Notes: a model not told the origin generated them from the letters alone. 64,000 nucleotides of DNA from JAAYOS01 sp050950785 (GCA_050950785.1 JBMNIG010000010.1:62001-126000), one strand, 5' to 3'; positions 8,868-17,372 are shown, counted from the stretch's first letter. Made by a program: numbers and translations.

Positions 8868-8950
8868 ATAATCTAAGGCTGTGGAACTATCTTAAGCTAC
8901 GAAACAATCATAATCTATGAAATAATCAAAGGCTATGGGACAACATTTCA
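8868..8950. repeat. Degenerate 18-bp tandem repeat (CTGTGAAATAATCTAAGG type)
   Basis: About 4.5 tandem copies of an 18-bp unit: CTGTGAAATAATCTAAGG, CTGTGGAACTATCTTAAG, CTACGAAACAATCATAAT, CTATGAAATAATCAAAGG, then a partial CTATGGGACAAC. The array fills the gap between the activase and the isomerase-like gene, and a related CTGTGAAAT occurs again just inside the end of the latter. The period differs from the other arrays in this operon. Confidence 0.8.
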
Positions 8951-8959
8951 GTGGATCAA

Positions 8960-10354
8960 TTACAAGCTGTGAAATTCAGGCATACCCGGCGCGTCAAATT
9001 TCACATCAAGATATCGTGCCGCTTCCCGCAACACCGTTTGATAGTTTCCGTAGATACCTCCGACATGGTGGATATATGGTCCAAAAACAAGTTTCTCTTC
9101 CCACTGTTCCCAATTGTCGGTTTCAAACCAGACATATGTACCTGTGGTGGGGGGACCGTCTGTCGCTTTGCCATCTCCGGCAAAGAGGTAATAGTCGCCG
9201 TTGATGCTGTCAAATCTGCAAATCGTAATGTTGCCCTTTTTCAGTTCCCAACAGCCGTTGAAGTTTACAAGGGAAGCCTTTGAATCTTTGTCCTTAAGTT
9301 CGTACGGGAACGGACCGCAGTGCCAAAGGAGCTCGGCGTTGTCGTTTTCAGGATGCCGAATGGTGAGGTCGGCAAAGAATGGCGGATCTTCACCAAATGA
9401 GCATGCGCTCAGCATTTCAAGTGTAATCGCGCCGTAGACGTCACCCTCACAGGAAATCTGATAGCCCTGTGAGGCAAGTTCTCCAATAGCGATACAAGGA
9501 GTACCCTTCCAAATCGAAGAGGAAGGCCAACAGGAAAGTGATGCACAGGCACAACCTTCTCTGCGCATGGCATTGCGTATTGCAAGTGTCTGTGCAAGCG
9601 TGCGCCTGGTGCCATCCGCTGCCGCTTTTTCCATGGGAGTGCAATCAACACGGGAGGTAAATTCCCTGTAGTACTCTTCAAGTTCGTGATCATTGCTCAC
9701 CATCAGCTTCTCAGCTTCATCCGCTATTGCCGAGGGAGAGATGGGTATGCACTCGATGCCAAACCTCTCAATAAGTTCGGCTTCGTTTGAAACAACACTC
9801 ATAAATGGTGCTGGACGGTCGCCAATACGCGCAATCTTTAAGTTTTTCAATGACTTAACAACCGACACGACGCGTAAGAAAGTATCAAAACCATTTCTAA
9901 ACTTGTCGCTGTCCGGATCGCAGTTTACTATGTAACTGTATTTAATACCGCAGCGGCGTAGTACTTTTGTCGCGGCAATTATACCGCACTGAGTATCCCG
10001 CCCTCTTGCCTCAAAGGTATTCGGCACCTTATCCCGCGGCCCCCAAACCAGAACAGGGACATTGAGCCTCTTGGCAATACCGGCGGCAACCGTCTCCTCG
10101 CCAAAATCACAAAACAGCAGAAACAGCGCGTCGATCTTGTGTGTGATAAACTTGTCGACGATGGGATCGATTTTGTCCGTCTCAAAAGCAATCCCGTTTT
10201 CACAAATGTCATCGATATCCACAATAGTCACAATATCTGGCCGAATCTGCCGAATGATGTTCATGGTAATATCTTTTTGTTTCTTTGCAGCTTCCATACT
10301 GAGAAAGCCCCGCTTTATAGGAGCCACGCCGATGGTTAGGGACCTTTTTGGCAT
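8960..10354 (-). CDS. L-fucose/L-arabinose isomerase-like protein
   Basis: 464-aa protein of the L-fucose/L-arabinose isomerase superfamily (COG2407-like), the first gene of the operon. The N-terminal part is an alternating alpha/beta domain (KIDALFLLFCDFGEE, LNVPVLVWGPRD) that in the family binds neighbouring subunits and substrate. The central CEGDVYGAIT segment, around residue 310, matches the family metal/active-site loop. The C-terminus (HVGGIYGNY) is also family-like. Members interconvert aldoses and ketoses with Mn2+, but several relatives have unknown or non-isomerase roles. AGGAGG sits 10 bases before the ATG. It would make the ketose that the downstream FGGY kinase phosphorylates; this is inference from context. 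Confidence 0.85.
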   Translation of the reverse strand: MPKRSLTIGVAPIKRGFLSMEAAKKQKDITMNIIRQIRPDIVTIVDIDDICENGIAFETDKIDPIVDKFITHKIDALFLLFCDFGEETVAAGIAKRLNVPVLVWGPRDKVPNTFEARGRDTQCGIIAATKVLRRCGIKYSYIVNCDPDSDKFRNGFDTFLRVVSVVKSLKNLKIARIGDRPAPFMSVVSNEAELIERFGIECIPISPSAIADEAEKLMVSNDHELEEYYREFTSRVDCTPMEKAAADGTRRTLAQTLAIRNAMRREGCACASLSCWPSSSIWKGTPCIAIGELASQGYQISCEGDVYGAITLEMLSACSFGEDPPFFADLTIRHPENDNAELLWHCGPFPYELKDKDSKASLVNFNGCWELKKGNITICRFDSINGDYYLFAGDGKATDGPPTTGTYVWFETDNWEQWEEKLVFGPYIHHVGGIYGNYQTVLREAARYLDVKFDAPGMPEFHSL

Positions 10355-10799
10355 TTTAGCAACCTCCTCATATATACTTATGTTTTCGTCGTTATTCTCT
10401 TGTTTTCTCAGTTATTCTAGCTTTTTAAAAAAGCAGTATGTGAATAAAGTAAGCATCAAGTGCCTTCTTTCGAGAAAATGGGTACAGCAAACAAAACGTC
10501 GTCGTTTTCAGCTTTATTTGGCGATGGTATACCCACTTTACTCGCGGCAGCAAACCTCCTATATCCAACAGGGTCATGGCTAAAAAACCAGCCCTAAATT
10601 CCTTCGTTCTGCCTATCCACAAGATGGGTGTCAGAGATGCTCCATTGCCGAGTCGTTGCTCTGATGGTTAAATTATGACTGACTACCAGCTCTTTTGTAA
10701 TTGCCAGGTTTACTAAGTTAACTAAGATTTGATATCGTTCCGGTGCGACGCTTTCACCGGCATTCATTGATTTGTGCTAAGCTATAGAATTTCGTTTGG
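10355..10799. other. Operon leader/promoter region and IS110-type element end
   Basis: No convincing gene. The part next to the isomerase gene (10355-10560) should contain the operon promoter. It shows a 20-21 bp near-repeat (TGTTTTCGTCGTTATTCTC / TGTTTTCTCAGTTATTCTA, 10381-10421) and a 16-bp inverted repeat at 10493-10508. From about 10565 on lies the right end of the IS110-type element, including a 12-bp sequence repeated in inverse orientation at 12123-12134 and a small GC-rich hairpin (CCGGTG...CACCGG) near 10740-10760. A 65-codon minus-strand reading frame (10425-10622) was judged spurious. Confidence 0.6.
10493..10508. promoter_or_regulatory. Candidate operator, AAAACG-4-CGTTTT inverted repeat
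   Basis: AAAACGTCGTCGTTTT is an inverted repeat with 6-bp arms and a 4-bp spacer, about 140 bp upstream of the first operon gene. AT-rich outer arms and CG at the inner ends resemble operators of LacI/GntR-type sugar regulators. No regulator gene is adjacent in this window, so assignment is speculative. Confidence 0.3.
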
Positions 10800-12134
10800 T
10801 TACGCAGTCGCTCTTTCCGTTGGCCTTTGAATGTCTGTGACCAGTTTTGCAGGGTCGTACGTAACACCTTTTGTGACAATCGCGTACATTACCCGAATCA
10901 GCTTGCAGCTCAAGGCCACAATTGACTGCTTCTTCTTTAATGGGTTCTGCGATCTCGTCGTGTAATATCTGTGGATTTCTGCAAATTCAGGGTTCTTTGC
11001 AACAAGCGGCATTACGGCCTGGAAAAGGATTGCTCGTAATCGGCCTCTTCCTCGCTTGCTAATAGTTGTTTGCCCCTTGTGCTTTCCGGAGCTGTTTTCC
11101 CGTATGGCCAGCCCAGCAAGCTTCTGAATTTGCTTTGGAGACTCAAAGCGTCGTATGTCTCCTATCTCTGCGAAGAATCCGGCTATCGTTATGAGCCCTA
11201 CACCTTTGATTTCAAACAGCTCTTTCACTCCGGGTATCTCCATACACAGCGATTCTAACACGGATACTATCATGTCGTATTGGTTGCTCTTGTTCAAAAA
11301 ATCTTCAAGCAGTAACTGGATCTCAATTCTCGCGGCGGCTGTGCCTTCGGTGCATCCGATACTTTTTCTTGCTGCTTCACACAGGCTCTTGGCTCTCTTT
11401 ATTCCCACAGCTCGTATCTTGGCTTCCCGCCACAGTTTATTTATACCGTCCTCTCCCAGTGCCAGCACGTCTGCCGGCAGCGGCGCTGCTTGTAGTACCA
11501 TCAGACTCCCTACGCCGTCAAACTTTCCAAACACATCATCGTACTCCGGGAAGTATATCTTCAACCACCGCTTCACGTGATTTTTCAAAGCTGTGATCTC
11601 TTTGAGCAGTCGCATACGTAGGTTTGACGCGACTCTCAGATCCGCATAGATACCTTTAGGAATGTATGGTGCGCTGTACCGACCCTCTATCACTAATCGG
11701 GCGATCAGCTTCGGGTCCTTTCGATCCGTCTTACTTGGATGGTTATCGTCCATCTCCTTGCTCTGCTTTACATGGTACGGGTTTACCAAAACAAGCTTTA
11801 TTCCCTCGTCCTCCAGGAACTCTGCAAGGCTGAACCAGTAGTGGCCGGTTGGTTCTGCTCCAACCATCACATGCTGCTTTCCTACGCGTTGCTGAAGACC
11901 CTGGATCCACGTTTGGAACCTTTGGAACCCTTCTCTCGTATTCTCAAATTTGAACACCTTACCAAGCTCTACGCCTCGCCAATCGAATGCTCTCGCGTAA
12001 TGAAGCTCGCTTGCGATGTCCACTCCGATGACAATGGTCTTCTCTGTCACTTGACAAATCTTCGCGTCTTGTTTACAATTCATGTTGGTACTCCCTTCTA
12101 GATGCGTATTGTATTAGGGCTTTGACCCTGTTGG
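10565..12134 (-). mobile_element. IS110/IS1111-type insertion sequence (approximate limits)
   Basis: The limits given are a 12-bp inverted pair, CCAACAGGGTCA at 10565-10576 and its complement at 12123-12134, flanking the transposase gene. Subterminal inverted repeats of this length are typical of the IS1111 branch of the IS110 family, and the real ends may lie a few bases further out. The noncoding segment is much longer downstream of the transposase (about 220 bp) than upstream (about 40 bp), which also fits the IS1111 layout, where the bridge RNA is encoded in the right end. Confidence 0.6.
10800..12083 (-). CDS. IS110-family transposase (DEDD recombinase)
   Basis: 427-aa IS110/IS116/IS902-family transposase. 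The N-terminal RuvC-like DEDD domain begins with VIGVDIASELHYARAFD (first catalytic Asp near residue 21). The C-terminal transposase_20 domain has EIKGVGLITIAGFFAEIGD, AGLAIRENSSGKHKGQTTISKRG and the family serine region. Family members move by an RNA-guided (bridge RNA) recombination mechanism, usually without target duplication. Full length with an intact frame and a GGGAG site before the ATG, so it is probably active. It lies upstream of the GRE operon, in the same orientation. Confidence 0.93.
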   Translation of the reverse strand: MNCKQDAKICQVTEKTIVIGVDIASELHYARAFDWRGVELGKVFKFENTREGFQRFQTWIQGLQQRVGKQHVMVGAEPTGHYWFSLAEFLEDEGIKLVLVNPYHVKQSKEMDDNHPSKTDRKDPKLIARLVIEGRYSAPYIPKGIYADLRVASNLRMRLLKEITALKNHVKRWLKIYFPEYDDVFGKFDGVGSLMVLQAAPLPADVLALGEDGINKLWREAKIRAVGIKRAKSLCEAARKSIGCTEGTAAARIEIQLLLEDFLNKSNQYDMIVSVLESLCMEIPGVKELFEIKGVGLITIAGFFAEIGDIRRFESPKQIQKLAGLAIRENSSGKHKGQTTISKRGRGRLRAILFQAVMPLVAKNPEFAEIHRYYTTRSQNPLKKKQSIVALSCKLIRVMYAIVTKGVTYDPAKLVTDIQRPTERATA

Positions 12135-12654
12135 CATCATTTTATGGGAGTGCCTCTTTTTTTGCAAACTTCGTTTTTGTTGATTACGGGAATGCTCCAT
12201 GTCTAATTTGTTTTTCCCTAGTGACATAGCTGATTTATAGTACAAACTATGTAAACCAACAAGGTGTTTGTACGATATTTTTATCTATTAATACAATACA
12301 TCTTAAATTGATGATATACCTGTAACCTCAATTTGTCAACATAGTTTTCAAATCACGTGACATTTTCACTTGAACGAAACTTATACCTAATATGTGTGCT
12401 TGTGATTACCTTCTTTGATTGGATCATTATATGTAAATAATGCGCTTTTTTGCCTTGCTACGTTGGGCACTGCTACATCCCGTTACGTTGCGAAATACCG
12501 CTTGGAAACCGGTGCCGGAGGTATAAAGTTTTCGCCAATAGACGCAAGAACAACTGCCAAAATTGACAATACTTATGTACGATGATATCATATAAAATCT
12601 TGAATAAACTAATCCTAAAACCATGTTAATCATTGATCAAAAGGCAGGTCAAAA
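12135..12654. other. Intergenic region upstream of the MATE gene
   Basis: AT-rich noncoding stretch. The first bases belong to the IS110-type left end. The rest shows no convincing gene; a 68-codon minus-strand frame at 12427-12633 has no support. The only clear signal is the promoter at 12563-12591. Confidence 0.5.
12563..12591 (+). promoter_or_regulatory. Sigma-A-type promoter for the MATE gene
   Basis: TTGACA (12563-12568), 17-bp spacer, TATCAT (12586-12591), 64 bp upstream of the start codon of the MATE transporter. Confidence 0.65.
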
Positions 12655-13983
12655 ATGGCAAGAACTCACGATTTAACAGTGGGAAATGAAACGAAAGTAA
12701 TGCTAAAATTAGCGTTTCCCATGATAATTGGGAACTTGATTCAACAATTATATAATGTTACAGATACGATTATCGTAGGTAGATTTATTGGTCCTAATGC
12801 CCTTGCTGCAGTTGGTAGTTCATTTTCGGTCATGGTTTTATTAAATTCAATAATATTAGGTTTTTGCATGGGCAGCAGTACTGTATTTTCAATTTTATAT
12901 GGTGCAAAAGAAATCGATAAGTTGAAAAACAGCTTTTTTATTTCTTCCTGTTTGATTGGACTACTTTCATTGGTTATTAATTTTCTTGCACTATTTTACA
13001 TTGATGATATTTTGCTTCTTTTAAGGATTCCTCAAGAAGTATTGGAAGATACAAAAACTTATTTACAAATCATTTTCTATGGTATTATTTTTACCTCAGC
13101 TTTTAACTATTTTGCAGCGATTTTGCGCAGTCTGGGCAACACGGGTATACCACTGATCTTTCTCGCAACCTCTGCCATAACTAACATAGTACTGGACATT
13201 GTTTTTATAGTTCCACTGAATATGGGCGTCGGCGGTGCTGCATATGCGACGATTATTGCTCAAGCAATTTCCGCCGTAGCTTTAGCTGTCTATTGCATTA
13301 GAAAGATTCCGATAATCCGTCTAAAACGCAAGCATTTTCGAATTGACATGAACATAGTTAAAAGGATAGGAAACAATTCAGTTCTTACAAGTATACAACA
13401 ATCTGTTATGAATTTTGGAATCCTAATGATACAAGGATTAGTAAACAGTTTTGGTGTATCAGCTATGGCTGCATTCGCAGCAGTTGTGAAAATTGAAAGT
13501 TTTGCATATTTACCCGAGCAGGAACTAGGTAATGCATTTTCTACCTTTGTTGCTCAGAATCATGGTGCAAAAGAACGGAGACGTATACGAAATGGGATCC
13601 GTTCTACCTCAATAATCATTACAATTTATGGTGTATCAGTTTCATTATTGATCATATTATTTGCTAAACCTTTGATGAGTGTTTTTATCAGCGCTAGTGA
13701 AACAGAAATTCTTCAAATTGGCATGCAATATTTATTTATCGTAGCAAGTTTTTATTGCTTGATAGGATATTTGTTTATGTTCTATGGATTATATCGTGGC
13801 ATAGGGAAGCCAGAGGTGTCCATAATCCTCACTGTCATAAGTCTTGGCACAAGGGTGATCCTAGCCTATACACTTTCCTCAGTACCCTCAATAGGTCTTA
13901 TAGGCATATGGTGGGCAATCCCTATTGGCTGGGCCTTAGCAGATATCATAGGTTTATATAAAATGAAAATGTTGAAAGATTAG
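12655..13983 (+). CDS. MATE family efflux transporter
   Basis: 442-aa integral membrane protein with about 12 predicted transmembrane segments, in the MATE family of Na+- or H+-coupled multidrug/toxin exporters (DinF/NorM-like). Supporting segments are the N-terminal FPMIIGNLIQQLYNVTDTIIVGRFIG and the matching region after residue 230 (NNSVLTSIQQSVMNF), the two internally related halves of the fold. It has its own promoter and a weak AGGCAGG ribosome site. It lies between the IS110-type element and a YciI-like gene on the same strand. The substrate cannot be predicted. Confidence 0.93.
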   Translation: MARTHDLTVGNETKVMLKLAFPMIIGNLIQQLYNVTDTIIVGRFIGPNALAAVGSSFSVMVLLNSIILGFCMGSSTVFSILYGAKEIDKLKNSFFISSCLIGLLSLVINFLALFYIDDILLLLRIPQEVLEDTKTYLQIIFYGIIFTSAFNYFAAILRSLGNTGIPLIFLATSAITNIVLDIVFIVPLNMGVGGAAYATIIAQAISAVALAVYCIRKIPIIRLKRKHFRIDMNIVKRIGNNSVLTSIQQSVMNFGILMIQGLVNSFGVSAMAAFAAVVKIESFAYLPEQELGNAFSTFVAQNHGAKERRRIRNGIRSTSIIITIYGVSVSLLIILFAKPLMSVFISASETEILQIGMQYLFIVASFYCLIGYLFMFYGLYRGIGKPEVSIILTVISLGTRVILAYTLSSVPSIGLIGIWWAIPIGWALADIIGLYKMKMLKD

Positions 13984-14129
13984 TATCTTATGGATATTTA
14001 TGACGGTGTTTTTTAGCGATATGTGTAAGCTCATCTGCATTGTGAATATGCATAAGGCTTAAATATGTAGGTGTTTTATGGTAGAATATCTAAGTATGAG
14101 ATGGAATTGCAGACTGGAGGATGATACAT

Positions 14130-14441
14130 TTGAGAAAACAGTTTATTTACGTGTTAAAGCTGATACCGGCTTTGCTAAAAGAGGAGAATTGGACTGAAAA
14201 GGAAGAAGCAATAACAGCAAGACACTTTAGAAAGCTACAGTCATTACTTAAAGAAGGCAAGCTTATTTTAGCAGGCAAGACCGATGGATTGGATGAAAAT
14301 ACCTTTGGGATCGTTATTTTTGAGGCTGATTCAGAAGAGGAAGCAAGATCCATCATGGAGAGCGATCCCGCAGTTGCAGAGGGAATAATGAAGGCAGAAT
14401 TATTTCCCTATCGAGTTGCATTAATTAAAGATTCTGTTTAA
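14130..14441 (+). CDS. YciI-like protein
   Basis: 103-aa small protein of the YciI/YCII-related ferredoxin-like fold (start RKQFIYVLKLIPALL; later TARHFRKLQSLLKEGKLILAG, GIVIFEADSEEEARSIMESDPAV). The family is cytoplasmic with a conserved His-Asp pair (His near position 29, Asp near 84) and generally unknown enzymatic role. I place the start at TTG 14130, nine bases after GGAGG; the in-frame ATG at 14121 abuts GGAGG directly and is too close. Stands alone between MATE and MscS genes. Confidence 0.8.
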   Translation: MRKQFIYVLKLIPALLKEENWTEKEEAITARHFRKLQSLLKEGKLILAGKTDGLDENTFGIVIFEADSEEEARSIMESDPAVAEGIMKAELFPYRVALIKDSV

Positions 14442-14526
14442 CATATATTTGCTTCAACATATGTAAAATGATGGATATCCATACATGTAAGATCGTAACA
14501 ATCTTAAACCCAAGGAGAATCACGTC

Positions 14527-15327
14527 ATGGAAAAACTCATAAATCTTGTATTACCGGTTGCAAAAAGCATTCTTTTTGCAATTGTGGTATTAGTGGTTGG
14601 ACATTTTGTAATAAAATATATAAACAAAAGAATAAATAAGATAGTTGATAATGCGAAGTTTGACTCAACGCTAAAACCCTTCATTAAATCATTTGTAAGT
14701 GCAGCTCTCAAAATACTGTTAGTAGTTGCAGTGATCAGTATTCTAGGAATTGAGACATCATCATTCGTTGCTCTTTTTGGAACAGCGGGTTTAGCGATTG
14801 GCCTAGCCTTCCAAGGAACATTATCGAACTTTGCCGGCGGAGTCCTTATACTTATCACAAAGCCATTCAAGGTCGGTGACTTCATCGAAGCTACCGGATA
14901 TAGTGGCACTGTTGAGGGGATTCAAATTTTGTATACTAACCTTGTAACTCCTGATAACAAGGTCATCCATATACCTAACGGTAGTCTATCTAACGCTAGC
15001 ATCATGAATTATTCGGAAAAACCCATGAGAAGGTTCCAGCACAATTTCAGAGTTGCTCATGATGCTGACCACAGAAAGGTCATAAAAGTGTTGACTGAAG
15101 TTATTGAAAACCATCCACTGATACTTGATGATCCAAAACCCTTTGTACGAATGACCGAGCATGGTGATAGCGCAATTGTATACACGGTCAGGGCATGGGC
15201 GAAGTCTGAAGATTTCTGGACTGCCAACTTCGATGTGGTTGAACTGGTAAAACAACGCTTCGATGAAGAAGGGCTATCAATACCACACCCACAAATGGAT
15301 ATACATATAAAAAACACAGCTGAATAG
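14527..15327 (+). CDS. Small-conductance mechanosensitive channel (MscS family)
   Basis: 266-aa MscS channel that opens on membrane tension and protects against osmotic downshock. There are three N-terminal transmembrane segments. The pore-lining third segment and beta domain are recognisable in GTAGLAIGLAFQGTLSNFAGG, then KPFKVGDFIEATGYSGTVEGI and the HIPNGSLSNASI loop. The cytoplasmic C-terminal vestibule domain follows to the end. Length matches the minimal MscS/YggB class. AAGGAG precedes the ATG. An imperfect hairpin (AATCTGAACC...GGTTCGGATT) follows the stop at 15340-15390. Confidence 0.93.
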   Translation: MEKLINLVLPVAKSILFAIVVLVVGHFVIKYINKRINKIVDNAKFDSTLKPFIKSFVSAALKILLVVAVISILGIETSSFVALFGTAGLAIGLAFQGTLSNFAGGVLILITKPFKVGDFIEATGYSGTVEGIQILYTNLVTPDNKVIHIPNGSLSNASIMNYSEKPMRRFQHNFRVAHDADHRKVIKVLTEVIENHPLILDDPKPFVRMTEHGDSAIVYTVRAWAKSEDFWTANFDVVELVKQRFDEEGLSIPHPQMDIHIKNTAE

Positions 15328-15811
15328 TACAGCAGGCAAATAAAATCTGAACCCGACAAAACAAGATCGACTTGCTTTGAAAGGTTCGGATTATTCAGTT
15401 TCATAACTCAATATTTCATGGCTTTCGCCCCATAGCTTTCGGCGGAGGTATATTTCTGCCCTTGTCTGATCTTCATAATCTCTTGGATTGAGTCATATAG
15501 ATAACAGACGGATAGCATAAACCGAGAGTCAAAATCATCAAACATTATATCGCAAAGTAGATATCATTTCTGATTGATAATCGAGTAAAAAATATATTAA
15601 ATAACGACATTTTTCGTTGTTTTATGCACACTTCAGCATTATAATAAAATTATGGAAATATAAATTAGTATTTTTGACTATAGGGAGATTACATATAAAT
15701 CACCGTATTGGTTGTTGATTCAGCTCGGTAAGGTAAGAGTCATTCAATTAAAAGAAGGATACCGAAAGACGGCAGATAGAACCGAGTGAACGTGTGAGGA
15801 GGGCAGAAAGA
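15328..15811. other. Intergenic region with regulator promoter
   Basis: 484 bp without a gene. Contains a possible terminator hairpin for the MscS gene (about 15340-15390) and a well-formed promoter at 15617-15645 (TTGTTT, 17 bp, TATAAT), leaving a leader of about 160 bp before the LuxR-type regulator. No riboswitch structure was recognised in that leader. Confidence 0.5.
15617..15645 (+). promoter_or_regulatory. Sigma-A-type promoter for the LuxR-type membrane regulator
   Basis: TTGTTT (15617-15622), 17-bp spacer, TATAAT (15640-15645). It implies a transcript leader of roughly 160 nt ahead of the start at 15812. Confidence 0.55.
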
Positions 15812-17263
15812 ATGAAGGTACAGATGGATGATCTAAAAAGCCTTTTGCGTCTTTCGTTCCGGTCTGAAAATAAGCTTAGCATCAAGGCTGTCAAAAAAGA
15901 AAACCTGCCGTTTTTTGGGGGCTGGGTTGCTGTTTCCGTATGGCTTTACGCATATTTTCTGCCGATGGGGGACTTTGCCATCAAAGTAAGTCTGTTTGAG
16001 TCGATCGTGGGCGACACGACCTTATACTTTTATGTCATGTTGATTACCGGCAGCTTGATACCTCTTCTTTTTGAAGGAAGGAAGTTTGTTTCCGCTTCAT
16101 TTTACAGCGTGATCGTTTCTTTACTCTGTTATACTTCGGTGTTGTTTATTGGGCCGGGCATCTCTTCCAAGATCATTATGCTGATTGCTGTACCTTGTAT
16201 AGCTCACATTTTCATCTCACATGTGTACGCATTTTTTATGGTCCTTAACAATTCGGAAAAGTTTTATTCATTGATACTCGTTGTGTTGCTACCAAAGCTA
16301 TTAATGTATTTAAAGCCACTGGTAAACAATACTGAGCTTCGGATCCATCCTTTTATCATCCTTATTTTGCTCATTATGATAGCCCTGGCATTCAGCACCT
16401 ATCATATTAAGGCCCATTCAGAAACGGTACCTTCCTTGCAAAAAGTAAAAGCACCCAAAAAGGCATATTCTCTGATGCCCGTGATTTTTATCGTATTTGC
16501 CTTAAACGATGTGGTAGCGCCGGCCACTCTCGAGCAGATAAGCGGTTTTGATAAGAGCCAAGTTGAAAGCTTGTACTTTATCGGAATTCTGGCGGGTCTT
16601 GCTTTGATCCTCCTCCTGCAAACCCGTTTTTCGATGAACCTATGCACGATGCTAAATCTTTCCCTTGCATTTTTAACGCTTGGGTTTGTAATAGATATCG
16701 TTCGAATGCAGTACCCGAACGCGGGACTTATATCAGCCTTGTGCTTCGGAGTCGCCTACCCCATAGGTATTGTCAATATTTATTATCTCGCGGGATTTAT
16801 GATCAAGAAATTTAGAAGCTTATATTTTTATCGGACCGGCTTTTTACTTTCTTCCGTTTGCTATTTAGTCGCAACGTTTTTTGTGAAGATTTTTGGGCAG
16901 GTTGAGGTAGTGCTGCCATCCGTGCTGATAGCCCTTGTTTCAATCTGTTTTCTGATCATGTTTTTTCTATTGTCCCCCTTTTTTGTTAAGATGCTGTATT
17001 CGGGAGAATGGATCGACGACTCCTACCGCGAGGATATCAGTCACCACTCTCGACTGGAGGCCAAACTGAAGGATTATAAGCTTACACCTGCCGAAATCGA
17101 GGTGTGCAGCCTGCTCCTGGACGGATATACACTTCGACAAATTTCAGCCATTCAATCCAAAGCCTATGCCACCATAAATACATACTGTACGTCCATATAT
17201 CGAAAGCTTGGCATCAACAGTCGTGTTGAACTGTTGCTGCTGCTGCAGGAATACAAAAAATAA
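15812..17263 (+). CDS. Membrane-bound LuxR-family regulator (MFS-like N-terminus)
   Basis: 483-aa protein with a large hydrophobic N-terminal part (roughly residues 30-400, about 12 membrane segments, MFS-like) and a C-terminal LuxR-type helix-turn-helix (about residues 418-480: LTPAEIEVCSLLLDGYTLRQIS, then TINTYCTSIYRKLGINSRVELL). This layout puts a DNA-binding domain directly on a transporter-like sensor, so it would act as a one-component transmembrane regulator. The start at ATG 15812 follows GAGGAGGG; an in-frame GTG at 15794 overlaps that site and is less likely. Next comes a hairpin terminator, then a second LuxR-type gene with a nearly matching recognition helix. The surface-protein genes downstream are plausible targets. 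Confidence 0.85.
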   Translation: MKVQMDDLKSLLRLSFRSENKLSIKAVKKENLPFFGGWVAVSVWLYAYFLPMGDFAIKVSLFESIVGDTTLYFYVMLITGSLIPLLFEGRKFVSASFYSVIVSLLCYTSVLFIGPGISSKIIMLIAVPCIAHIFISHVYAFFMVLNNSEKFYSLILVVLLPKLLMYLKPLVNNTELRIHPFIILILLIMIALAFSTYHIKAHSETVPSLQKVKAPKKAYSLMPVIFIVFALNDVVAPATLEQISGFDKSQVESLYFIGILAGLALILLLQTRFSMNLCTMLNLSLAFLTLGFVIDIVRMQYPNAGLISALCFGVAYPIGIVNIYYLAGFMIKKFRSLYFYRTGFLLSSVCYLVATFFVKIFGQVEVVLPSVLIALVSICFLIMFFLLSPFFVKMLYSGEWIDDSYREDISHHSRLEAKLKDYKLTPAEIEVCSLLLDGYTLRQISAIQSKAYATINTYCTSIYRKLGINSRVELLLLLQEYKK

Positions 17264-17278
17264 CAAATGCATGTTCTT

Positions 17279-17312
17279 ACCCCCCTCTCATTAGTTCTAA
17301 TGAGAGGGGGGT
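17279..17312 (+). terminator. Strong hairpin terminator after the LuxR-type regulator
   Basis: Perfect 16-bp arms (17279-17294 and 17297-17312; ACCCCCCTCTCATTAG and its complement) with a tiny loop, followed by ATTTTCG. A near-identical hairpin follows the SLH-protein gene at 21573-21602. Confidence 0.8.
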
Positions 17313-17372
17313 ATTTTCGTATATCACTTAAATTACTGAGGTGACTACTAATATTTTGCAAGCTATAGTTTA
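17279..17372 (+). repeat. Hairpin-plus-leader repeat, copy 1
   Basis: The terminator hairpin is followed by AAATTACTGAGGTGACT and then GCAAGCTATAGTTTA. The same order (hairpin with CTAATGAG core, AAATTACTGAGGTGACT, GTAAGCTATAGTTTA) recurs at 21573-21660. Both copies sit immediately upstream of a gene of the surface module, so the downstream half is a candidate promoter or operator. Confidence 0.75.

Noticed and set aside
10425..10622. 65-codon minus-strand frame with an AGGAGG-like site nearby
   Set aside because: It overlaps the inferred element end and operon leader, its composition is not protein-like, and the AGGAGG lies within the frame rather than before the start.
12427..12633. 68-codon minus-strand frame between the IS110-type element and the MATE gene
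   Set aside because: No ribosome site, Cys/Tyr/Ser-rich low-quality translation, and it overlaps the MATE promoter.
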